Source: PNAI01 sp964575715 (GTDB lineage Bacteria > Pseudomonadota > Alphaproteobacteria > Rhizobiales > Xanthobacteraceae). Taken from it: a stretch of DNA of 12,043 nucleotides. The notes under the pieces were generated by a model. That model ran no database searches and was not told the DNA's origin. It was given only the letters and a program-made list of their open reading frames with translations. Below, in pieces: positions 7,931-12,043 of this stretch (positions within the stretch are counted from its first letter, which is position 1; each line of letters begins with the position of its first letter). The position numbers and the translations under genes are program-made. The stretch is from assembly GCA_964575715.1 (NCBI GenBank), contig CAZNSG010000320.1:1-12043 (forward strand), in the 5' to 3' direction.

Positions 7931-7980
7931 AATCAGCGCATGATGCATTTAAGTTGAGGCGACGGAAAAGGCCGTATCTT

Positions 7981-8065
7981 CCGCTCGTCCCCGCGAAAGC
8001 GGGGACCCAGAGCCGCGATCGCAAACATTGGAAATCTGGATTCCCGCTTTCGCGGGAATGAGCGG
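7981..8065. repeat. REP-like compound inverted repeat between convergent genes
   Basis: Arms of 31 bp (7981-8011 and 8035-8065) are inverted copies with a few mismatches. Each arm itself contains a small GC stem capped by GAAA or its complement TTTC (CCCCGCGAAAGCGGGG in the left arm). This is the widespread class of intergenic repeat built on CCCGCGAAAGCGGG. It lies between the stops of the acyl-CoA synthetase (+) and DHDPS-family (-) genes and may act as a transcription barrier in both directions. No U-rich tail was seen. Confidence 0.85.
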
Positions 8066-8108
8066 ATGTGAGGCAGACAGAGGCGAATCAATCTAAACTC
8101 ATCCTGCG

Positions 8109-8906
8109 TTAGCGCAGTGCACCGATCTCGGAGAGAATGGCTTTGACCGTCTTGCGCTCGTCGGCGGTAAGCGCGGCCTGCGGCGGAACCGGATCGCCGA
8201 CCGCGTAACCCTGGATCTGCAAAGCGGCCTTGATGCAGGCCGCGAGATTGTAACGCGCGAACGCTTCGTTGAGGCGCCACAGCCTGCGTTGCAGCGGCAT
8301 GGCCTGTTTCCAGCGCCCGGCGCGGCACAGATCAAACAGCCGCACGCTCTGCTTTGGAATGACGCAAGCCGGCCCCGCCATCCAGCCCACGCCGCCAATC
8401 AGCATCACCGCTGCGGGAATGTGCGCCGAGGCGGAGAATATTTTGAGGTTCGGGCAGCGGTTCATGATCGAGAGCAGCCGCCCGGTGTTGGTCGATGCGT
8501 CCTTGAGATAGCGGATGCGCTTGTGCGCGGAGAGCCGCGCGATGACGTCGAGCGAGAGATCGCTGCGCTGGAACTGCGGATTGGTGTAGAGCACGATCGG
8601 AATATCCACCGCATCGGCGATGGCGTGGAAATACGATTCCACCTGGGCGTCCTTGAGCGGAAAATAGGATTCCAGGATGGCAAGGATGCCGCCGGCGCCC
8701 AGGCGTTGATAGGTCTTGGCTTGTGCAACTGCGTCGGCGGTCGACGTGGCGGCGACACCCGCGACCACCGGCACGCGGCCGGCGGCGGCCGCAATTGTCG
8801 TGCGCACGACTTCCGTGCGCTGCGCGTTGCTTAAGTAGGCGAACTCGCCGGTCGAGCCGAGCGGCGAAACCAGATAGGGAAAGACGCCGTGGAAGTTACT
8901 CATCAT
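8109..8906 (-). CDS. DHDPS/NAL-family aldolase with an internal deletion (possibly inactive)
   Basis: From the ATG at 8906, preceded by GGAGAGGA, the protein has 265 residues and belongs to the dihydrodipicolinate synthase/N-acetylneuraminate lyase family of class I aldolases. The Schiff-base lysine (K135 in YLKDAST) and the active-site tyrosine (Y107 in IVLYTNP) are present, as is GSTGE (17-21). However, VSP at residues 13-15 runs straight into LGSTGEF. In the family about 30 residues, covering helix alpha-1 and strand beta-2, lie between these points (E. coli DapA: VTP near residue 10, GTTGE near 43). The barrel is thus probably incomplete though the frame is intact. Such genes often accompany tripartite tricarboxylate transporters and are rarely true lysine-pathway DapA. 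The frame extends to 8999 through a palindromic repeat; that extension is not a protein. Confidence 0.85.
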   Translation of the reverse strand: MMSNFHGVFPYLVSPLGSTGEFAYLSNAQRTEVVRTTIAAAAGRVPVVAGVAATSTADAVAQAKTYQRLGAGGILAILESYFPLKDAQVESYFHAIADAVDIPIVLYTNPQFQRSDLSLDVIARLSAHKRIRYLKDASTNTGRLLSIMNRCPNLKIFSASAHIPAAVMLIGGVGWMAGPACVIPKQSVRLFDLCRAGRWKQAMPLQRRLWRLNEAFARYNLAACIKAALQIQGYAVGDPVPPQAALTADERKTVKAILSEIGALR

Positions 8907-8917
8907 GTCCTCTCCGT

Positions 8918-9042
8918 CCTCATCCTGAGGAGCCCGCCGTAGCCCAAAGGGCGAAGGCGGGTGTCTCGAAGGATGGGGCGGCCCCATGCTTCGAGACACC
9001 CGCCTTCGCCCTTTGGGCTACGGCGGGCTCCTCAGCATGAGG
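8918..9042. repeat. Near-perfect 125-bp palindrome (REP/MITE-like element)
   Basis: The whole stretch is one inverted repeat centred on base 8980. Of 62 base pairs I find only two mismatches (8924/9036 and 8972/8988), with a one-base centre (ATGGGGC-G-GCCCCAT). The ends are CCTCATCCTGAGG and CCTCAGCATGAGG; TCTCGAAGGATG and CATGCTTCGAGA lie near the tip. It starts 12 bp upstream of the DHDPS-family start codon, on the other side of which lies a remnant of a tctA 3' end. No open reading frame for a transposase is present, so it would be non-autonomous if mobile. As RNA it would form a very stable hairpin. Confidence 0.93.
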
Positions 9043-9065
9043 CCGATTGAGTTTGGGCAATTGTA

Positions 9066-9098
9066 TCAATCCTCGCTCTGCTTGAAACGGCCGATGCC
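9066..9098 (-). pseudogene. Remnant of a tctA 3' end
   Basis: Read on the minus strand, these bases give G-I-G-R-F-K-Q-S-E-D followed by TGA. The intact TctA gene in this window ends G-L-G-R-F-K-K-S-E-D followed by TGA. Homology stops just upstream, where an in-frame TGA appears two codons earlier. The neighbouring bases (9043-9065) also match the sequence after the intact tctA stop. It is therefore the tail of a second, lost tctA copy. Confidence 0.7.
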
Positions 9099-9099
9099 G

Positions 9100-9135
9100 T
9101 TGACTCATTATATCAAAACAGAAATAAATAATAAA
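9100..9135 (+). promoter_or_regulatory. AT-rich probable promoter of the XRE gene
   Basis: A TTGACT hexamer at 9100-9105 resembles a -35 box and is followed by a markedly AT-rich run (TATATCAAAACAGAAATAAATA). Candidate -10 boxes are TAAATA at 9125-9130 (19-bp spacer) or a nearby shifted one. The run contrasts sharply with the GC-rich surroundings. The exact -10 is not settled. Confidence 0.4.
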
Positions 9136-9156
9136 AATGAAGCGCGGAGCAACGCG

Positions 9157-9441
9157 ATGAAAAAACAGCGTTTCGCCAGCGTCTGGGATGCGATCGAGCC
9201 CTCGCGCGCGCAAGCAGCCAACATGAAGGCGCGCGCCGAGATGATGATCGCGATCCGCGACACGGTGGCGGCCTGGCGCGTGACTCAAAGTTCCGCCGCC
9301 AAGCGGCTTGGTCTGACGCAGCCGCGCATGAACGATCTCGTGCGCGGCCGCATCAACAAGTTCAGCCTCGATGCCCTAATCAATGTCGCGACGCGCGCCG
9401 GGCTCGCGGTCCGCGTCGAGATCGTGCGACCGGCGGCGTAG
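9157..9441 (+). CDS. XRE-family helix-turn-helix protein, HigA-like orphan antitoxin
   Basis: From the ATG at 9157, with GGAG 7 bases upstream, the protein has 94 residues. A helix-turn-helix is visible at about 43-64 (TQSSAAKRLGLTQPRMNDLV), followed by KFSLDALINVATRAGLAVRVEI. This layout matches XRE proteins annotated as antitoxins of RelE/ParE/HigB toxins, which bind DNA and repress their own operon. The usual partner toxin is normally encoded just upstream; here the upstream DNA is a tctA remnant and a palindrome, and no toxin frame is visible. The gene converges on a Fic toxin gene. It could be an orphan antitoxin, or a regulator that works with the neighbouring Fic pair. The upstream frame extension to 8986 runs through the palindrome and is rejected. 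Confidence 0.85.
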   Translation: MKKQRFASVWDAIEPSRAQAANMKARAEMMIAIRDTVAAWRVTQSSAAKRLGLTQPRMNDLVRGRINKFSLDALINVATRAGLAVRVEIVRPAA

Positions 9442-9443
9442 CC

Positions 9444-9472
9444 CGTGGGCATTGCCACCGGCGATACCCACG
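9444..9472. terminator. Hairpin just after the XRE gene
   Basis: CGTGGG/CCCACG closes a stem that continues as ATTGCC/GGCGAT (one wobble) around the loop ACC, with one C-A mismatch between the two parts. It starts 3 bases after the XRE stop. There is no T run, so it may be a weak terminator or a REP-type hairpin. Confidence 0.45.
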
Positions 9473-9506
9473 TGAATACCGATTGCTGTACACCATCGAG
9501 CGCCGC

Positions 9507-9535
9507 GTGGGCCTCGGCAAAACGCCGATGTCCAC
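9507..9535. terminator. Hairpin just after the fic gene
   Basis: GTGGGC pairs with GTCCAC (one wobble), and the stem continues with TCGGC/GCCGA around AAAAC after one mismatch. On the minus strand it lies 10 bases beyond the fic stop. Its base, CGTGGGC, resembles that of the hairpin at 9444-9472, so the two may be a REP pair sealing the convergent gene ends. No clear T run follows. Confidence 0.4.
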
Positions 9536-9545
9536 CCTACGTTGC

Positions 9546-10118
9546 TCAGTTGAGCAGTCGGCGCAGCTCATCGCGCAGCAGCCCTTCCTCACCGTGAAAG
9601 CTGCTGACCATAGCGCGGAGAAAATGCCGCGCTCGCAACCGTGTCAGCGCAAGCGGATGACCGGCCTGGGCGGCGAGTAGAGCCAGAAAGGCGAGTTGCG
9701 TGCGGCCGTTGCCGTCTCGGAATGGATGGATGGCGTTCAGAGTGGAAACAAAACTTGCCGACTTTCGGACAAATTCGTCGGTCGTGAGATGGCGCAAACA
9801 GTCGTTTCGCCTCACCCCGGCAAACAGTGTGCGCATTTGCGCGGGGATATGTTCGGGATAGCAGAACATGCTGCCGTCCTTGCCGATGCGAACGGTGCGG
9901 AAATTCCCGGCCCATGAATAGACATCCTGGAACAAGTGCCGGTGAATGGCGCGGTAATGGCGCACGCTGAGCCGGCCCGCCGGCAACGGTTCGTCAGCCC
10001 GTTGGGCAGCCATAGCCGACTCAAAGCGGGTCAGCGCCCGTTGCGTGCGGTGACCGGCGCGATTCTTGAGAACGGTCGTTCGAGGATAACAGTACGGGTC
10101 CGCCATCGCGTCATACAT
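9546..10118 (-). CDS. Fic-domain protein, probable AMP-transferase toxin
   Basis: From the ATG at 10118 the protein has 190 residues. The catalytic Fic motif is complete: HPFRDGNGR at 131-139, with H131, metal-binding D135, N137 and R139 all present. The segment YSWAGNFRTVRIGKDGSMF (67-85) and the flap-like PEHIPAQM (88-95) are typical of Fic toxins such as VbhT and E. coli Fic, which transfer AMP from ATP to target proteins. I see no inhibitory (S/T)xxxE(G/N) motif inside the protein, so inhibition should come from another protein. The gene begins 7 bases after the stop of a 65-aa gene on the same strand, suggesting coupled translation, as no Shine-Dalgarno site is evident. The frame extends to 10154 but would then overlap that gene. 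The DNA target or protein target is unknown. Confidence 0.9.
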   Translation of the reverse strand: MYDAMADPYCYPRTTVLKNRAGHRTQRALTRFESAMAAQRADEPLPAGRLSVRHYRAIHRHLFQDVYSWAGNFRTVRIGKDGSMFCYPEHIPAQMRTLFAGVRRNDCLRHLTTDEFVRKSASFVSTLNAIHPFRDGNGRTQLAFLALLAAQAGHPLALTRLRARHFLRAMVSSFHGEEGLLRDELRRLLN

Positions 10119-10125
10119 GGCGCGA

Positions 10126-10323
10126 TCAGGACGATCTGCCGTACTTCGTCGCAATGGCCTGCCGGCGCTTAGCCGGGGAAGCGCCCTGTTTGTCCAGCTG
10201 ACGGAAGGTCTTCTTCATGTCGGCCGAATAGCGGATGCTTTCAACGGCGCTGATTTTTTCAAAGTTAGTGCGGCCGAGGGTAAAACGCTTTTTGGCGGGT
10301 GAAGCGGACTTAGTCTTGCGCAT
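10126..10323 (-). CDS. Small Fic-linked protein, candidate antitoxin
   Basis: The 65-residue basic protein (start MRKTKSASPAKKRF) has a middle part that looks helical, NFEKISAVESIRYSADMKKT at 20-39. It ends in DKQGASPAKRRQAIATKYGR. Its position directly before fic, 7 bp from the fic start, is that of known Fic antitoxins (VbhA, E. coli YhfG). I recall similar small proteins next to Fic genes in alphaproteobacteria, but a family name is not certain. The (S/T)xxxE(G/N) inhibitory motif of VbhA-type antitoxins is not apparent; the nearest is SAVES. The ATG at 10323 is the earliest possible start, as an in-frame TAA lies four codons upstream. No Shine-Dalgarno site precedes it; a promoter directly abuts it, so the mRNA may be leaderless. 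Confidence 0.75.
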   Translation of the reverse strand: MRKTKSASPAKKRFTLGRTNFEKISAVESIRYSADMKKTFRQLDKQGASPAKRRQAIATKYGRSS

Positions 10324-10329
10324 TGAAAT

Positions 10330-10338
10330 ATTTTAGCA
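10330..10338 (-). promoter_or_regulatory. Extended -10 promoter element of the antitoxin-fic operon
   Basis: On the minus strand the bases read TGCTAAAAT, matching the extended -10 pattern TGnTAnAAT. A start point 7 bases after the hexamer would fall on the A of the antitoxin ATG (10323). A possible -35 (TTGATG) lies 20 bp further up, which is a long spacer, but extended -10 promoters depend less on it. Confidence 0.5.
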
Positions 10339-10485
10339 CATCCGGTCGCGATCGGCATCAACATTTTCGCGCCATCGAATGGCAGCTGTACTGGAGATCG
10401 GCGAGAGCAGGATGCTGAAGAAGGGATACAGCGCGTCGACCGGCGATACGAGATAGGGAAAGACGCCGTGAAAGTTACTCATCAT
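10333..10485 (-). pseudogene. Truncated DHDPS-family gene start fused to unrelated sequence
   Basis: The first 17 codons (10435-10485) read MMSNFHGVFPYLVSPVD, matching the first 15 residues of the DHDPS-family gene at 8109-8906 (MMSNFHGVFPYLVSP). The same GGAGAGGA ribosome binding site is present before the doubled ATG. After Asp-Ala the frame turns into about 33 residues (LYPFFSILLSPISSTAAIRW and on) that do not resemble the family, then stops at 10333. It keeps VD, the residues just after the point where the intact-frame copy is deleted. If translated it would give a 50-residue peptide. It sits directly after the tctA gene and a palindrome, the expected operon place of such a gene, so it is the stump of that operon's enzyme. 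Confidence 0.8.
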
Positions 10486-10496
10486 GTCCTCTCCGC

Positions 10497-10625
10497 CCTC
10501 ATCCTGAGGAGCGCCCACAGGGCGCGTCTCGAAGGATGCGGGCGGCCTCATGCTTCGAGACGCGTTGCATCGCAGCCAAGTGAACGCAGGCTGCGCCTGC
10601 TATGGCAACGCTCCTCAGCATGAGG
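10497..10625. repeat. Second copy of the palindromic element (asymmetric arms)
   Basis: The ends (CCTCATCCTGAGGAGCG and CGCTCCTCAGCATGAGG) and the tip (GCGTCTCGAAGGATG and CATGCTTCGAGACGC) match the element at 8918-9042. The segments between end and tip differ entirely from that copy. The right arm carries an extra insert of about 45 bases that folds on its own: GTTGC/GCAAC enclosing CGCAGCC/GGCTGCG. It lies between the tctA stop and the truncated DHDPS-family start, at the same relative position as the first copy. Confidence 0.88.
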
Positions 10626-10648
10626 CCGATTGAGTGCGGATACTTATT

Positions 10649-12043
10649 TCAATCCTCGCTCTTTTTAAAACGGCCGAGACCTCTGAGCACGAACGGCGCG
10701 ATCAGGGCAATGAGCGCAACGGCAAGCAGCGTCGCCGAGATCGGGCTTTGTAGCAAAACAAAAGGATCGCCCACGCTGATCGATAGCGCGCGCCGCAGAT
10801 GGCTTTCCGCCACCGGCCCCAGAATGAGCCCCACCACCACCGGCGCGATCGGATAGTCGAAGCGGCGCATGGCAAAGCCCATCACCCCGAACACACCGAG
10901 CGTGGTGAGTTCCACCACCGAGGGTCTGGCGGCAACGGTGCCCATGGTCGCGAACACCAGAATGCCGGCATAGAGCCACGGCTGCGGAATGGCGAGCAGC
11001 CGTACCCACAGTCCCACCAGCGGCAGGTTGAGCACCAGCAGCATCGTATTGGCGATGAACAGGCTTGCGATAAGGCCCCAGACCAGTTCGGGCTTTTCCG
11101 CGAACAACAGCGGGCCGGGATTGAGGCCATATTGCTGGAAGCCCGCCAGCATCATGGCGGCGGTGGCCGACGTCGGCAGCCCGAGGGTGAGCAGCGGCAC
11201 CAGTGTGCCGGCGGCCGAGGCATTGTTGGCGGCTTCCGGGCCGGCGACGCCTTCGATCGCGCCATGGCCGAATTCCTCCGGGTGCCTGGTCAGCCGCCGC
11301 TCGGCCGAATAGGAGAGAAAGGTCGGGATCTCGGCGCCGCCCGCCGGCAGCGCGCCGATGGGAAAACCCAGACACGTGCCGCGCAGCCAGGGTTTCCAGG
11401 AACGCTGCCAATCCGCCTTGGTCATCCACAGCGAGCCGCGCACCGGCTCGAGTTTTTCTTCGCTGTGGTGGCGGCGCGACGCCACATAGAGCGCTTCGCC
11501 CACCGCGAACAGGCCGACCGCCAGCGTCGTGATCTCGACGCCGTCGAGCAGTTCCGGCACGCCGAAGGCAAGCCGCGGCTGGCCGGTGAGCCGGTCGATG
11601 CCGACCAGCCCCAGCGTCAGTCCGACAAAGAGCGAGGTCAGGCCGCGAATGGGCGAGCTGCCGAAGGTCGCCGACACCGTGATGAAGGCTAAGCACATCA
11701 GCGCGAAATAATCCTCCGGCCCGAACTTAATCGCGATTTCGACCAGCCAGGGCGCGAGAAACACAATGCCGAGCGTCGCGATGGTGCCGGCGACGAACGA
11801 GCCGATGGCGGAGGTGGCAAGCGCGGGGCCGCCGCGGCCGGCCTTCGCCATTTTGTTGCCTTCCAAGGCGGTTGCCATCGAGGCGCTCTCGCCCGTCGTG
11901 TAGATCAGGATCGCCGTGGTCGAGCCGCCATACATGCCGCCGTAATAGATGCCGGCGAACATGATGAGCGAACCGGCGGGATCGAGCTTGTAGGTGATCG
12001 GCAGCAGCAGCGCGACCGTGAGCGCGGGGCCGATGCCCGGCAG
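10649..12043 (-). CDS. tctA: TctA-family subunit of a tripartite tricarboxylate transporter (5' end outside window)
   Basis: The frame stays open to the right edge of the window (LPGIGPALTVALL at the edge), so the protein's N terminus is missing; 464 residues are visible of a usual 500 or so. It is a multi-spanning inner-membrane protein with family hallmarks: IYYGGMYGGSTTAILIYTTG near the start, ALEGNKMAKAGRGGPALATS, and the second-half motif GLPTSATAAMMLAGFQQYGL followed by NPGPLLF. TctA is the large permease that works with the small membrane protein TctB and a periplasmic binding protein TctC to import carboxylates. An internal ATG at 11962 is only a shadow start. Its 3' end is followed by a palindrome and the stump of a DHDPS-family gene, which suggests an original transport-catabolism operon. 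The substrate is unknown. Confidence 0.92.
   Translation of the reverse strand: MPGIGPALTVALLLPITYKLDPAGSLIMFAGIYYGGMYGGSTTAILIYTTGESASMATALEGNKMAKAGRGGPALATSAIGSFVAGTIATLGIVFLAPWLVEIAIKFGPEDYFALMCLAFITVSATFGSSPIRGLTSLFVGLTLGLVGIDRLTGQPRLAFGVPELLDGVEITTLAVGLFAVGEALYVASRRHHSEEKLEPVRGSLWMTKADWQRSWKPWLRGTCLGFPIGALPAGGAEIPTFLSYSAERRLTRHPEEFGHGAIEGVAGPEAANNASAAGTLVPLLTLGLPTSATAAMMLAGFQQYGLNPGPLLFAEKPELVWGLIASLFIANTMLLVLNLPLVGLWVRLLAIPQPWLYAGILVFATMGTVAARPSVVELTTLGVFGVMGFAMRRFDYPIAPVVVGLILGPVAESHLRRALSISVGDPFVLLQSPISATLLAVALIALIAPFVLRGLGRFKKSED

Noticed and set aside
6566..7948. Long minus-strand frame opposite the acyl-CoA synthetase
   Set aside because: A 460-aa histidine- and arginine-rich shadow typical of GC-rich coding DNA; the plus strand carries every ligase motif.
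8907..8999. Extended N terminus of the DHDPS-family gene
   Set aside because: The extra codons are the palindromic repeat; the strong GGAGAGGA site points to the ATG at 8906.
8986..9156. Extended N terminus of the XRE gene
   Set aside because: It reads through the palindrome and the tctA remnant; the ATG at 9157 has GGAG at correct spacing and starts a typical XRE protein.
8918..10625. The two palindromes as terminal inverted repeats of one composite transposon
   Set aside because: Their flanks match over tctA and dapA coding ends on the outer and inner sides alike, no transposase is present, and no short target duplication is seen; paralogous operon junctions explain the data better.
10799..11692. 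Long plus-strand frame opposite tctA
   Set aside because: Low-complexity Gly/Arg/His-rich shadow frame; the minus strand shows clear TctA motifs.

Overview
The window looks like chromosomal DNA from a GC-rich alphaproteobacterium, most likely Rhizobiales of the Bradyrhizobium/Rhodopseudomonas/Xanthobacteraceae type. This rests on codon use, protein flavour (an HU-like protein with an N-terminal extension, tripartite tricarboxylate transporter linked to a DHDPS-family enzyme, a COG2159 amidohydrolase) and palindromic intergenic repeats beginning CATCCTGAGGAG, a style I associate with these genomes. No rRNA, tRNA, CRISPR array or intact insertion sequence was recognised.

Left part (1-3193): a polytopic membrane protein, probably a GT-C-type glycosyltransferase and cut by the window edge, converges on a Nudix hydrolase that follows a nucleotide-sugar dehydrogenase on the minus strand. 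This points to nucleotide-sugar and surface-glycan metabolism. Middle part (3452-5849): a COG2159 amidohydrolase/decarboxylase, a CAP-domain lipoprotein, an HU-family DNA-binding protein and a small unknown acidic protein. A gene-free 464-bp stretch (5850-6313) follows and carries three copies of CACTTAGTTT at an exact 16-bp period. Then comes an acyl-CoA synthetase (6314-7930), separated by a compound hairpin repeat from a minus-strand DHDPS-family gene.

Right part (8109-12043) is the most unusual. A partial TctA transporter gene enters from the right on the minus strand. After it come a palindromic repeat and the first 17 codons of a DHDPS-family gene, which then breaks off. Next is a cassette with a 65-aa protein plus a Fic toxin (minus) and a lone XRE antitoxin-like gene (plus). 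Beyond the cassette the same junction recurs: a TctA C-terminal tail, a near-perfect 125-bp palindrome and a DHDPS gene. So diverged copies of a tctA tail-palindrome-dapA head block flank the toxin-antitoxin cassette. The surviving DHDPS gene lacks about 30 residues of the first beta/alpha unit of its barrel, with the gap starting just after the point where the other copy's homology fades. The simplest reading is two paralogous tctA-dapA units collapsed by recombination or insertion around a toxin-antitoxin cassette, leaving one decaying enzyme gene.
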